Assembly (NCBI RefSeq): GCF_038561935.1
Contig: NZ_CP102770.1
Coordinates: forward strand, 8,928,001-8,992,000
Direction: 5' to 3'
Source of the DNA: Myxococcus stipitatus
GTDB taxonomy: Bacteria; Myxococcota; Myxococcia; Myxococcales; Myxococcaceae
DNA length: 64,000 nt
Shown here piece by piece: positions 1 to 9,339 of the stretch. Numbering within the stretch: position 1 is the first letter of the stretch; every line of letters begins with the position of its first letter. Position numbers and translations under genes: made by a program. The notes below the pieces were generated by a model. That model was not told where the DNA came from, did not search any database, and worked only from the letters and a program-made list of their open reading frames with translations.

Positions 1-197
1 TTTCATCGTCGGGGCCTGGAATATCACCGGGAGGGGCGTTTGAGTCGAAGTGCACGCCCGGCGTGGCGTCCCCCACCTCCACCCCCGCTTTCCCACCCAG
101 GCGCCGCCCCGTCTGCTCCCAGACAGTCCCTTGGCCCCTCAACAATGTACCAGGTGGGGATTTCCCGCCGCCGCGCGCATTGCTAAGCCCCCGCCCC
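1..197. other. Left edge, no gene recognised
   Basis: No convincing coding region is visible here. A reading frame open from about position 63 runs into the HIT gene, but its translation before the HIT methionine is proline-rich and lacks family similarity, so I treat it as untranslated upstream sequence. It may hold the promoter of the HIT gene; no clear -35/-10 pair was seen. Confidence 0.4.
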
Positions 198-542
198 ATG
201 TCCGATTGCCTCTTTTGCAAGATTCGAGACGGCCAAATCCCGGCCAAAGTGGTCTACCAGGATGACACCTGCCTGGCGTTCGAGGACATCAACCCCCAGG
301 CGCCGACCCACGTGCTGTTCATCCCGCGCAAGCACATCGCGACGGTGAACGACATCACCGCGGCGGACGAGGCGACGGTGGGCCACCTCTTCACGGCGGC
401 GGCCAAGCTGGCGCACCAGCGGGGCCACGACTCGAATGGCTATCGGGTGGTGATGAACACGAACCGGGACGCGGGCCAGACGGTGTTCCACATCCACCTG
501 CACCTGCTGGCGGGCCGCCCGCTCATGTGGCCGCCGGGCTGA
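198..542 (+). CDS. HIT family (HINT-type) nucleotide phosphoramidase/hydrolase
   Basis: A 114-residue protein of the histidine-triad family, whose members hydrolyse nucleoside phosphoramidates and related adenylated compounds. The family start MSDCLFCKI is present, with the Cys4/Cys7 pair common in bacterial HINT proteins. The active-site triad is seen as His98-x-His100-x-His102 in VFHIHLHLLAGRP, followed by the usual short C-terminus ending in WPPG. Length is typical for the family. The ATG at 198 is chosen because it gives the canonical N-terminus, although no strong ribosome-binding site precedes it. A longer in-frame reading from 63 adds only proline-rich sequence. The next gene, for a membrane protein, starts 97 bp downstream on the same strand. 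Confidence 0.93.
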   Translation: MSDCLFCKIRDGQIPAKVVYQDDTCLAFEDINPQAPTHVLFIPRKHIATVNDITAADEATVGHLFTAAAKLAHQRGHDSNGYRVVMNTNRDAGQTVFHIHLHLLAGRPLMWPPG

Positions 543-639
543 AGCCCGGTCCCTTGGTGGGGGGGTGAGCGCATACTCCCGCCCCCCTTCTGTTTCACGG
601 GTGCTAGCGTTCCGTGCTGGTGACAGGGTGCGCCCGCCA

Positions 640-1410
640 ATGCCCTTCAGCACGGAATCGTCTCCTAGCAATCGACGCGCATACACGGTGCTCTCGCTGC
701 TGCTCGCGGCGGTCGCCGGTGAAGTGAATGCGACGGGTTTCGTCGCGCTTGGCATGCACACCTCGCACATGTCCGGGACCATGGCCGCGCTGGGTGAGTC
801 GCTCGCGCAGGGTGAGCGGCACCTCGCGGTGCTCGCCGCGCAGCTGTTGGTGTCCTTCGTGCTCGGCGCGGTGTGCGCGGCGGCGCTGTTGGACGCGTCC
901 CGGCACCGCGCTCGCGGGCGGCATGTCGCGGCGCTGCTGGTGGAGGTGCTGCTGCTCGCGGGCATCGGCATGGCGCTGGGGGCCTCGCCCGGCTCTCGCG
1001 CGCCGGTGCTGCTGTGGGGCCTGTCCTTCGTCATGGGGTTGCAGAACGCGCTCGTCACCCGCGTGTCCGGCGCGGTGGTGCGCACCACGCACGTGACCGG
1101 CGTGCTGACGGACATCGGCATCCAGGTGGTGCGGATGTTCGTGTGGGTGCGGGACGGCGCGCGGGGACAGGGTTTCTCGGGCGTGGTGCGTCAGCTTCGC
1201 GCCCTGCCCTCCGCCATCGAGTTCGAGCGCACCCGGCTCCACCTGGGGCTGGCCCTGTCCTTCCTCTTGGGGTGCACCAGCGGCCCGTTCCTCTACATGC
1301 GGCACGGGCCCGCGGCGCTGGGGTTGCCGTGCGCGGTGCTGCTGTTGCTCATCGGCCTGGACCTGAGCCCCGCGGCCCACCGGCATCCAGGCTCCGCGTC
1401 TCGCGCGTGA
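640..1410 (+). CDS. DUF1275 (YoaK-like) membrane protein
   Basis: A 256-residue integral membrane protein with about six hydrophobic helices, including LSLLLAAVAGEVNATGFVAL near the N-terminus and the final helix GLPCAVLLLLIGLDL. The arrangement, with early small-residue helices, a conserved loop with HTSHMSGT and an internal VVRTTHVTGVLTDIG, matches the DUF1275/YoaK family. That family has no established biochemical activity. In this family the HxSHMSGT and TTHxTGxxTD segments are duplicated motifs, which suggests an internal repeat. The ATG at 640 removes 25 residues of unlikely N-terminal sequence from the longer frame. The gene converges on the spermidine-synthase-like gene with only one base between the coding ends. 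Confidence 0.85.
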   Translation: MPFSTESSPSNRRAYTVLSLLLAAVAGEVNATGFVALGMHTSHMSGTMAALGESLAQGERHLAVLAAQLLVSFVLGAVCAAALLDASRHRARGRHVAALLVEVLLLAGIGMALGASPGSRAPVLLWGLSFVMGLQNALVTRVSGAVVRTTHVTGVLTDIGIQVVRMFVWVRDGARGQGFSGVVRQLRALPSAIEFERTRLHLGLALSFLLGCTSGPFLYMRHGPAALGLPCAVLLLLIGLDLSPAAHRHPGSASRA

Positions 1411-1411
1411 G

Positions 1412-3817
1412 TCAGTTCGCCGCGGGCTGAGCCACTGCTGGAGGTCCCGAGGCGGCCTCGATGTCCATGACGCTCGCGTTGGGGCCGCCCTGGCGGACCG
1501 CCTGCAACACGCTGCTGCGGTCATCCGTCCAGATGAAGTCCGGCTCGCCTCGCAGCCCCAGGCGGCGCACTCGCGCGGTGGAGCGCGTGAAGGTGGGGCC
1601 CCAGGAGAACTCCTTGTCCTGGCTCAGCAGCATCCAGTTGCTGCGCAGCGCGTCTCCCTGCGTCTCGTGGAAGACGAACGTCGCGTACATCCCCAAGCGG
1701 CGCGCGTGCGCGAGCGTCACCGGCACCAGGTCCAGGTGGACGTTGCTGATGTGCAGCGCGAGCACGCCGTGCGGGCCCAGGTGCTTGCGGTAGAGGGACA
1801 CGGCCTCCTCGGTGAGCAGGTGCACGGGCACCGCGTCCGAGGAGAAGACGTCCAGCGCCAGCACGTCGAAGGCGTTGGGCTCGCCGCGCTCCAGCTCCTG
1901 CTCCAGGGAGATGCGCGCGTCGCCCTCCACCACTTCAATCGTCGCGGGAGAGTCGCCCAGGTAGCTGAAGAAGCCCCCTTCACCGCGTGCCAATGCGATG
2001 ACCGCGGGGTTGATTTCATAGAATCGGCCCACGTCGCCCTTCTCGAGCAGCGCGGCGCTGGTGCCGACGCCCAGGCCCAGCACGCCCACGCGCAGCCCCG
2101 GCGGCAGGCCCACCGCCTCGCGCAGGCGGCGCTGCTCGGCGATGGCGTGCCCCAGGCCGGACTGGCGGGTGAAGTACGTGGTCGGCTCCGCGCGGCGCTC
2201 CGGCGCGACGTACTGCCAGCCGTGGGTGATGGCGCCATGGCGCAGGCTGAAGAGGTGGTTGTTGGGCTGTCCCGAGTTCTGCTCCATCACGCGGACCACG
2301 CCGAAGAAGTTGCGCGCGCTGAAGAGGGCCCGGTCGAGCTCGCGGTTCACCGTCAGGAACAGGTTCGCCGTCACCATGACGAGCATCGCGCCGCGCAGCA
2401 CCCGGCGGGCGCGCTGGCTCCACGTCTCTCCGGAGGGGCCTCGCACCATGCCCGCGAACGCCACCGCGCAGCACCCTCCGAGCGAGAGGGGGTATTCCCA
2501 GTACGCGCGGAAGAAGGCCGTGGCCACGCCGCTGACGAAGAGCGCGCCCAGCACGCCGCCCGCGGACACCCACAGGTAGAAGGCGCTCAGGTGACGGGGC
2601 GAGGGCCGCATCCGGTACAGCTCCCCGTGGCACACCATGCAGCCGGAGAAGAGCGACACGGCATAGGCGAGCAGCTGCAAGGGCAGCGGGAAGTGAGGCC
2701 CCGCCGCGTGTGCATGCGCCACCGCGGCGCCGGAGCCGATGAGCAGCACCGAGTAGAGGGTGCGCGAGTAGAAGGACTCGCGCGAGAAGGCGATGATGAA
2801 CGTGAGCAGGTAGACGGCGAGGGGCAGCACCCAGAGGAAGGGGCCCGCCGCCACGTCCTGCGAGAGCTGGTTCGTCGTCGCGAGCAGCAGCACCGACGCA
2901 CACATCGACAGGGCCAGCCACGTCAGCGTCCTGCCCACGCCGGGCCGGGCGTCTGCGTCCGGTGTGGCGATGGCCGTGCCGCGAGCCTCCTGCTTCATCG
3001 CCTCGAACGCGGTCTCCGCGTCCAGCGGCTCGCGCCCCGCCGCCGACGAGTCGCCCGGCTGAGTCGCGTCGGCGCTCGATGCGACGTTCGCGCCTTGGCT
3101 TGCGGCCAGCAGTTCGCGTCCCGCTGACAGGGCCTCGGCACCATGAGGCGACGTGTCGCCCGGCCGAGTCGCGTCCGCGCTCGACGTGGCGGCGACGGTT
3201 CCCGCGCGCTCATGGCGCAGCACATCCACCGCACACACCGCGCAGGCCACCGCGAAGAGGACGAAGCCCACGCCCCAGCCCCATGCCTGCGCGCCCCGCC
3301 CCACCCACGGCTCCACCAGGAAGGGATAGCCCAGCAGCGCAAGCAGCGAGCCCACGTTGGACAGCGCGTACAGCGCATACGGCGAACGTCCGGGACGCGC
3401 TCGCGCGAACCACGACTGGAGCAGCGGCCCCGTCGTGCTCAGCACGAAGAAGGGCAACCCGATGGTGACGGCCAACATCGCGAGCAGCCTGGGCACCGCC
3501 CACTCAGAGCCGGTGGGCCGCCACTCGGCTCCCGGCGCGACGGGCGACCCCACCCACACCGCCCTCAAGGCCAGCAGCACCACCGCCCCGCCCACCACCG
3601 CCAGGTGCACCTTCGCCTGCGTGCGCGCCGTCAGCCTGGAGGCCAGCCCGTGCGCGTACGCGTACCCGCCCAGGAGCGCCACCTGGAAGAAGAGCATGCA
3701 CGCCGTCCAGACTCCGGGCGTCCCGCCGTACCACGGCAGCGCATAGCGTCCCGCCAGGGGCTGGACCCCGAACAACAGGAAGGCGCTGGTGAAGATGGCG
3801 ACGGCGTAACGAAGCAT
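1412..3817 (-). CDS. Fused multi-pass membrane / spermidine-synthase-like protein
   Basis: An 801-residue protein. Its N-terminal ~500 residues contain many hydrophobic helices resembling transporter segments. The C-terminal ~300 residues form a spermidine-synthase-like Rossmann methyltransferase fold. Visible cofactor motifs are GVLGLGVGTSAALL (glycine-rich loop), YEINP (acidic residue expected to bind the ribose or adenosine part) and DVLALDVFSSDAVPVHLLT (catalytic Asp region of aminopropyltransferases). Proteins with this fused layout are common in myxobacteria and proteobacteria, but their substrate is unproven, so polyamine synthesis should not be assumed. A cytosolic-looking loop of about 60 residues (DNA about 2985-3200) carries a duplicated Ser-Ala-Asp-Ala-Thr-x-Pro-Gly-Asp segment. 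The stop lies one base from the convergent DUF1275 gene, and the CstA gene lies 21 bp upstream on the same strand. Confidence 0.85.
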   Translation of the reverse strand: MLRYAVAIFTSAFLLFGVQPLAGRYALPWYGGTPGVWTACMLFFQVALLGGYAYAHGLASRLTARTQAKVHLAVVGGAVVLLALRAVWVGSPVAPGAEWRPTGSEWAVPRLLAMLAVTIGLPFFVLSTTGPLLQSWFARARPGRSPYALYALSNVGSLLALLGYPFLVEPWVGRGAQAWGWGVGFVLFAVACAVCAVDVLRHERAGTVAATSSADATRPGDTSPHGAEALSAGRELLAASQGANVASSADATQPGDSSAAGREPLDAETAFEAMKQEARGTAIATPDADARPGVGRTLTWLALSMCASVLLLATTNQLSQDVAAGPFLWVLPLAVYLLTFIIAFSRESFYSRTLYSVLLIGSGAAVAHAHAAGPHFPLPLQLLAYAVSLFSGCMVCHGELYRMRPSPRHLSAFYLWVSAGGVLGALFVSGVATAFFRAYWEYPLSLGGCCAVAFAGMVRGPSGETWSQRARRVLRGAMLVMVTANLFLTVNRELDRALFSARNFFGVVRVMEQNSGQPNNHLFSLRHGAITHGWQYVAPERRAEPTTYFTRQSGLGHAIAEQRRLREAVGLPPGLRVGVLGLGVGTSAALLEKGDVGRFYEINPAVIALARGEGGFFSYLGDSPATIEVVEGDARISLEQELERGEPNAFDVLALDVFSSDAVPVHLLTEEAVSLYRKHLGPHGVLALHISNVHLDLVPVTLAHARRLGMYATFVFHETQGDALRSNWMLLSQDKEFSWGPTFTRSTARVRRLGLRGEPDFIWTDDRSSVLQAVRQGGPNASVMDIEAASGPPAVAQPAAN

Positions 3818-3838
3818 GAACAGGACCTGGAAACCCGC

Positions 3839-5530
3839 TCAGACAGCGGGCGCCGGAGCGGGAGGAGGACGGCGAGCCAGCAGCGCGCGCGCCCCCACCG
3901 TGAAGAGAGACAGCGCCAACGCCAACAACACCACGGCCACCACGCCATTCACCCGAGACACCGCCGAGCTCATCGGCAGAAGCGCCTCGCGAACCAGGAG
4001 CACCAGGCTGGTGAGCGTCACCGCCCCCACGAACACCATGGGCACCAGCGCATAGCCGAACGGCCGCCCCGTGCGCTTGAGCCAGACACAGACGCCCAGC
4101 AGCGACAGCGAGGCCAGCAGCTGGTTCGACGTGCCGAACAGCGTCCAGAACGAGCGCCACGCGCCCGTCCCCGCCAGGAACACGAAGAGCAGCGGCACAC
4201 CACACGTCACCAGCGTGGCCACCATCGCCGCGCCCCGCCCCTTCTTCCCCGTCAGCTCCTGGAGGATGTAGCGTCCCAGCCGCGTGGACACGTCCAGCGT
4301 GTCGAACACGAACGTCGAGAACGCCATCGCGCCGAACGTCGTCGCGAAGACCAGGTGCTCCTTGCCCAGCACCGTGACGAGGAAGCGCCCCAGGCCCGCG
4401 CCATACACCGCGCCCGGCGCCTTGCCCGTCAGGTCCGCTTTCGTGGCGATCATCACCGTCGCCAGCGCGATGACGGCCACGAAGCCCTCCAGCAACATCG
4501 CCCCGTACCCCACCGGCTTGCAGTGCGGCTCCTGGTCAATCTGCTTCGACGTGGTGCCCGAACACACCAGCCCGTGGAAGCCCGAGCACGCGCCACAGGC
4601 GATGGTGACGAAGAGGAACGGGAACAACATGCCCGCAGGGCCCGCCACCTCGAACCCCACGAAGGCCGGCTGCTGAATCGACAGCTCGCCGCTCAGCCCG
4701 CCGTAGAAGATGCCCACCACGCCCACCGCCAGCGCGGCGTAGAGGACGAAGCCTCCGAGATATCCGCGCGGCTGCAAGAGCACCCAGACAGGCGTGAGCG
4801 ACGCGACGAAGCAGTACGCCAGGATGAGCGCCGCCCAGCTCTTCGCGTCCATCACCAGCAGCGTGGACATGCGCGTGCCCAGGAACACCACGCCCAACGT
4901 CGCGGGCACGAAGATGAGCGTCTGGAGCCACAGCGGCGGCTTCAGGTACCGGTCCACCAACCCCATCACCACCGCGAGCACCAGGTACGCGATGGACGCG
5001 AAGGCCACCGCGCCGCCCGGGTTGAAGCGGAACGTGAGGCCCTCCAGCTCCGCGTCGCCGCTCACGAACGTGGCGGCCGTCGCATCTGTGAAGGCGACGA
5101 TGACGTAGACGAGCGCCACCCAGATGAAGGCCAGCATCGCCAGGCCCGCGGTGGGCCCCAGGTGGCTGCGCACCACCTCCGCGATGGAGACCGCGCCGTG
5201 CCGCACGCTGGCCACCAACGTCGCGAAGTCATGCATGGCCCCGATGAACACCGCCCCCACCGCAATCCACAGGAGCGCGGGCAACCAGCCGAACTGCTGC
5301 GCCGCCAGGATGGGGCCCGCGATAGGGCCCGCCGCGGCAATCGCGCTGAAGTGCTGCCCCAGCAGGTAGAAGGGCTTCGTCGGCACGAAGTCCACGCCGT
5401 CCTGCTTCGTGTGCGCGGGCGTGGGGACCTCGCGGTCCAACCGGAACTGCCGGGCGATGAAGCCCCCGTAGAAGCGATAGCCCAGGGCCAGCACCGCCAG
5501 GAACACTCCGGCAATCAGAGGGAGGCTCAT
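3839..5530 (-). CDS. cstA: Carbon starvation protein A (CstA family) transporter
   Basis: A 563-residue polytopic membrane protein. The CstA signature is visible near the N-terminus: FYGGFIARQFRLD, then PTKPFYLLGQHFSAIAAAGP and GPILAAQQFGWLPALLWI, followed by repeated hydrophobic helices. Later family motifs include CGACSGFHGLVCSGTTSKQI and the aromatic TLFGTSNQLLASL. CstA/BtsT proteins import pyruvate or peptides during nutrient limitation. This copy is shorter than the 701-residue E. coli CstA, mainly at the C-terminus, as in many non-enteric homologues. Which substrate it takes cannot be read from the sequence. A hairpin-forming inverted repeat (5551-5587) lies 21-57 bp upstream, between this start and the kinase stop, and could end kinase transcription or control cstA. 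Confidence 0.92.
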   Translation of the reverse strand: MSLPLIAGVFLAVLALGYRFYGGFIARQFRLDREVPTPAHTKQDGVDFVPTKPFYLLGQHFSAIAAAGPIAGPILAAQQFGWLPALLWIAVGAVFIGAMHDFATLVASVRHGAVSIAEVVRSHLGPTAGLAMLAFIWVALVYVIVAFTDATAATFVSGDAELEGLTFRFNPGGAVAFASIAYLVLAVVMGLVDRYLKPPLWLQTLIFVPATLGVVFLGTRMSTLLVMDAKSWAALILAYCFVASLTPVWVLLQPRGYLGGFVLYAALAVGVVGIFYGGLSGELSIQQPAFVGFEVAGPAGMLFPFLFVTIACGACSGFHGLVCSGTTSKQIDQEPHCKPVGYGAMLLEGFVAVIALATVMIATKADLTGKAPGAVYGAGLGRFLVTVLGKEHLVFATTFGAMAFSTFVFDTLDVSTRLGRYILQELTGKKGRGAAMVATLVTCGVPLLFVFLAGTGAWRSFWTLFGTSNQLLASLSLLGVCVWLKRTGRPFGYALVPMVFVGAVTLTSLVLLVREALLPMSSAVSRVNGVVAVVLLALALSLFTVGARALLARRPPPAPAPAV

Positions 5531-5550
5531 GCCCGGAGGCTTTCCCGCGC

Positions 5551-5587
5551 GGGACTTCCGGTCAACACCCTGACTCCTGGAAGTCCC
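5551..5587 (-). terminator. Nested inverted repeat between kinase and cstA
   Basis: A perfect 9-bp repeat (GGGACTTCC at 5551-5559, GGAAGTCCC at 5579-5587) encloses a further GTCA/TGAC pair, giving a two-tier hairpin. It lies 19 bp after the kinase stop and 20 bp before the cstA start. There is no T-run, so it is either a GC-type terminator or an operator or leader hairpin for cstA. Confidence 0.5.
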
Positions 5588-5605
5588 GTGAACGCGTCAG
5601 GCGTT

Positions 5606-8600
5606 TCACTCCGCCACCTTGTCCAGCTGCTGCTGCACGATTCTCTTGAACTGCCGCACCTTCTCCAGGAGGACCGGGTCCGTCTCTCCCCCCGGAGAGG
5701 TCTCGATCTGCTCGCGCAGGTCATCCCGCTTCAGGCACAGGTGCCCCAGGTCATCGCAGGAGCGGAACTCCTCCAGCGTCTTGAACAGCGCGAGGGTCGC
5801 CTTCCACTCCCGCTTGAGCTCGGAGAGGTTCCGGCCCGAGCCGCCGGAGATGATCTTCACCCGGGTCCCACTGCCACGCTTCACCACCGCGGGCTTCGTG
5901 TTCCCAGCGGAGAGCGGCGCCAGCAGCGTGTTGTCCTCCGGGAGCGGGGCGGCATCGCCCTTCGCCTGGGCTGGAGCCGCCGCGGCCTCGGGAGCGGGCG
6001 CGGCCGCCGCGGGGGCGTCCACCTCCGTGGGCGCGGTGTCCGGAGCCTCCGCGGGAAGGGCTCCGTCGCGCGCGGCTTCGGCCGCGGCTCCCGGTAATGG
6101 CGCGGAGGGAGCGCGGGCCTTGGGCGTCGGAGACACCTCGCGCGACGGGCTGAGGCCGAGCTGGCGCATCACGGCCTTGCGCACCTCGGGGGCCAGGGTG
6201 AGCGCGGTGGCCCCCGCGACCAGCGCGACCAGCACCCCCGTCACCACGACGACGACGGTTCGCGAGGAGCGACGGGGCATGGCCGTCCTCCGGGTGTCTT
6301 CCCCGGGGCCCCGGCTGGAGGACGGACGAGCAGGCACGGACGTGCGCCGTGTCTCCTCGTGCGAGGGCATGGACACGCGCACGTCCACATCCTCTTCGTC
6401 GTCGTCCTCGACACGCACCGGCGCGGGCGCGGGCCGGATGGCGGACGTCGACCCCGTGCGCCGGCCCTGCACCGGGGACATGCCCGGCGAGGACTGACGA
6501 ACCCGCCGCGAGCCGGTCTTCGGACGGGCCGTGCCCAGCCGCTCCTCGTGCTCGCGCACCGCGCCTTCCGCGTCGCGCAGGAAGCTCGCGTCCAACACGA
6601 CGCGCGGCTGCGTGTCCTCGTGCACCATCGCGGCGGCGCGAGGCTGGGTGTCCGCTTCGCGAGGAGCACGCGGGTCGGTGTCTCCGTCGCGCGGCCCCCG
6701 AGGCTGCGTGTCGTCCGAGCGCTCCGTCCGCGAGGGCCGAGCTCCCCGCGGATTCGTGTCCATCTCCTCCAGGCGGGAGGATGGCTCGCCGTAGCCCATC
6801 TGCTCGGGCGTGACGACCGGGAGGTCGCCCTCCTCCTCGAGCTCTCCCCGTGCGACGAGCGGGGGCTCCGCGTCCTCGGCTCGCGAGTCTCCGACCCGCG
6901 ACTCCTCGGTGAGTGACTCGTGCGCCGGAGCGTCGCCCCGGAGGTCGAACGCCTCGTCGGGGCCACCAGCGCGAGCCATCGCGCCAGGCGCGACGACCGC
7001 AGGCATCATCAGCGCCCCAGTCCGCGCGGGCGCCCCCACCACGGACGAGGCCCCCGTCACCGGCCGCTGCGGTTGCGCCATGGGGGGAGGCGGCGCGCCC
7101 GCGGGTCTCTGCGGAGACAGCCCCGGGACCGCGGGCATCGACATCGACGCCGAGCGCTGCGGTGAGCCCGGAGGCGGCGCTCCTTGTGGAGACATCCCCG
7201 GGACCACGGGCATCGACATCGACGGCGCGCGCGGCGGTGAGCCCGGAGGAGCCATCCCCGCGGCACCGGGCATCGGCCGCTGCGGAGCCCCTGGTGGAGG
7301 CGGCTGCCCCGTGACAGCGGGCATCACCATCGCGCCCGTGCGCGGCGGTGCCCCCGGCGGTGGCGGCCCCGGAATGGCCGGCATCCCCATGGGCCCCGAC
7401 CGGGAAGGCGAACCCGGCGGCGGCTGCCCCGGGATGGGCGGCATCGCCATGGGCCCCGACCGGGAGGGCGAACCCGGCGGCGGCGCGCCCTGCGGAGGCA
7501 GCCCCGCGATGGCCGGCATCACCATGGGACCCGACCGGGAGGGCGAACCCGGCGGCGGAGGCGCCGAGGGACCCGACAACGCCTGTCGCTGCGGCATCGC
7601 CGCGGAGGGCGCCGGCGGCCTTCCCCCCATGAAGGGCGCGGGCGGCCGAGGCCCCGTGACACCCGGCCGAGTGTCCTCCCCCGGCGACCGCAGCGGCTCT
7701 CCGCGCGGCTCCGTGTTCTCCGGAGGCACCACCAGCTCCGGCTCCAGGCCCATCACCGCGCCGATGGGCCGAAGCTCCAGCTCCGTGGGCCGCATGTCCG
7801 AGCGCGGCGCGACCACGGGCGGCGGAGGCAGGGCCTCCGGGGGCAGCGGCGCGAACGACACCTCCAGCGACAACATCCCCGGCCGAGGCAGGGGCTCGAT
7901 GGGCGGAGGCGGCGCGGGCGGAGGACGGACCGCGGGCTCTGGTGCAATCTCCACCGAAGGCGACGTGTCCGGATTCAGCCGAGCCGCGCGGGCGCGCGCC
8001 TCCTCCTCCAGCGCCTCCACGGGGAAGGCGGGCCGCGTGGCCTCGTCGATGGGGACACCCGGCCGCGTCTCGCCGTCGTTCACCGGGCCGCCGCCATCGC
8101 GGTTGCGCGGCGTGGGGTGGAAGGACAGCGCCTCCACCGGACCATCCAGGCGAATCGTCTTCGCCGGCAGCATCGCGCCCGCGGGCAGCGTGGGACGCGG
8201 CGCGGGGCCTGCTTCGTCCGGCTCCACCGCGCGCGACTCGGAGGCGCCCCCACCGCGAGGCACTTCCCGGAGGCTCGTCAGAAGCCGCCGCTCGAACTGG
8301 AAGTCCGCCGCGAACAGCTCCCGCATGAAGCGGCTGACGCTCTCCGGCCCCGCGCTGGGGTCGATCTCCATCAAGCACGCCTGGAGCCGCCCGCGGAACT
8401 CCTCCGCCGACTGGAAGCGCTGCGCGGGGTCCACCTCGAGCGCCTTCGCCACCAGCGCCGTCACCGCGCGCGGCGTGAGCGGCTCCACCTCGTCCAGCGG
8501 GGCCACCTTCGGGTTGGCCACCACGGACATCAGCTCGCCGGGGTGGATGCCGTCGAAGGGGTTCTTCCCGGAGATGAGCTCGTAGAGCGTCAAGCCCACC

Positions 8601-9259
8601 GCGTACAGGTCGCTGCGGCGGTCCACCGGCTGGTGGCGCGCCTGCTCCGGGGACATGTAGAGGAACTTGCCCAGGATGATGCTCGGGTTCGTCTTCGCCG
8701 CCGACAGCCGGCTCTTGGCGAGCCCGAAGTCGATGACCTTCACCTCCCCCTCGTAGGAGATGAGGATGTTCTGCGGCGAGATGTCGCGGTGGACCAGCTT
8801 CAGGTCCTCGCCGTCGTCATCCTTCTTGCGGTGCGCATAGGCGAGCGCGTCCAGCACCCGGCCCATGACGTAGAGGATGAACGTCAGCGGCAGCGGCACC
8901 TGGCGGTCCCGGACGCGCGCGGCCACCTTGCGCAGGTCCTTGCCGTCCACGTGCTCGAGGGCCATGTACGCCTCGCCCTCGTGCAGCCCCATGTCCAGCA
9001 CCTGCGCGATGGAGCCATGGCTCAACCGCACCAGCGTGCGAGCCTCCCCGACGAAGCGCTCGACGAAGTCCGAGTCCTCCGCGAGCTGCGGGAGGATCTT
9101 CTTGATGACGCACAACTTCTCGAAGCCCTGCGCGCCCTCCAGCCGGGCAAGGTAGATCTCTCCCATGCCGCCCGTCCCCAGATGGGACAGGAGGGTGTAC
9201 CGGCCAAAGGGCTGGGGCCGGAAGGGGCGCAGCCGGGCGGAAGGATTGTGAGCGTTCAT
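5606..9259 (-). CDS. Transmembrane Ser/Thr protein kinase with long proline-rich linker
   Basis: A 1217-residue Hanks-type kinase. From the ATG at 9259 the domain shows the glycine loop LGTGGMGEIY, the ATP lysine in VIKK (about 53), HRDISPQN with catalytic Asp159, and IDFGLAKS with Asp177, so it should be active. An intrinsically disordered stretch of about 700 residues follows, rich in Pro, Gly, Ser and Asp, with repeated PPGSPSRSGPM units and D-T-(Q/D)-PR units. A single membrane helix (VVVVVTGVLVALVAGATALTL) lies near residue 1000. The C-terminal ~200 residues, presumably periplasmic, end in a charged helical region with two cysteines. This is the typical myxobacterial layout of a cytosolic kinase and an external sensor. 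A start at 9289 would add ten residues; neither has a strong ribosome-binding site. The substrate is unknown. Confidence 0.9.
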   Translation of the reverse strand: MNAHNPSARLRPFRPQPFGRYTLLSHLGTGGMGEIYLARLEGAQGFEKLCVIKKILPQLAEDSDFVERFVGEARTLVRLSHGSIAQVLDMGLHEGEAYMALEHVDGKDLRKVAARVRDRQVPLPLTFILYVMGRVLDALAYAHRKKDDDGEDLKLVHRDISPQNILISYEGEVKVIDFGLAKSRLSAAKTNPSIILGKFLYMSPEQARHQPVDRRSDLYAVGLTLYELISGKNPFDGIHPGELMSVVANPKVAPLDEVEPLTPRAVTALVAKALEVDPAQRFQSAEEFRGRLQACLMEIDPSAGPESVSRFMRELFAADFQFERRLLTSLREVPRGGGASESRAVEPDEAGPAPRPTLPAGAMLPAKTIRLDGPVEALSFHPTPRNRDGGGPVNDGETRPGVPIDEATRPAFPVEALEEEARARAARLNPDTSPSVEIAPEPAVRPPPAPPPPIEPLPRPGMLSLEVSFAPLPPEALPPPPVVAPRSDMRPTELELRPIGAVMGLEPELVVPPENTEPRGEPLRSPGEDTRPGVTGPRPPAPFMGGRPPAPSAAMPQRQALSGPSAPPPPGSPSRSGPMVMPAIAGLPPQGAPPPGSPSRSGPMAMPPIPGQPPPGSPSRSGPMGMPAIPGPPPPGAPPRTGAMVMPAVTGQPPPPGAPQRPMPGAAGMAPPGSPPRAPSMSMPVVPGMSPQGAPPPGSPQRSASMSMPAVPGLSPQRPAGAPPPPMAQPQRPVTGASSVVGAPARTGALMMPAVVAPGAMARAGGPDEAFDLRGDAPAHESLTEESRVGDSRAEDAEPPLVARGELEEEGDLPVVTPEQMGYGEPSSRLEEMDTNPRGARPSRTERSDDTQPRGPRDGDTDPRAPREADTQPRAAAMVHEDTQPRVVLDASFLRDAEGAVREHEERLGTARPKTGSRRVRQSSPGMSPVQGRRTGSTSAIRPAPAPVRVEDDDEEDVDVRVSMPSHEETRRTSVPARPSSSRGPGEDTRRTAMPRRSSRTVVVVVTGVLVALVAGATALTLAPEVRKAVMRQLGLSPSREVSPTPKARAPSAPLPGAAAEAARDGALPAEAPDTAPTEVDAPAAAAPAPEAAAAPAQAKGDAAPLPEDNTLLAPLSAGNTKPAVVKRGSGTRVKIISGGSGRNLSELKREWKATLALFKTLEEFRSCDDLGHLCLKRDDLREQIETSPGGETDPVLLEKVRQFKRIVQQQLDKVAE
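7180..7560 (-). repeat. In-frame Pro/Gly/Ser repeats in the kinase linker
   Basis: About eight imperfect copies of a 33-60 bp unit encode PPGSPSRSGPM-like segments separated by (A/P)IPG or VPG turns. Three neighbouring copies at about 7390-7560 are nearly identical at DNA level, which points to recent slippage or recombination. The region is coding and disordered. Confidence 0.75.
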
Positions 9260-9339
9260 GGGGGAGGGGGTTCCACCACTGGGGCCCATTGAACCCCGTT
9301 CAGGCCCACTCCATCAACCCGTCATCCGGACGCGGGGGG

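Noticed and set aside
3143-6097. A 984-codon plus-strand open frame
   Set aside because: It runs through the antisense of the spermidine-synthase-like, CstA and kinase genes, and its translation is low-complexity Arg/His-rich.
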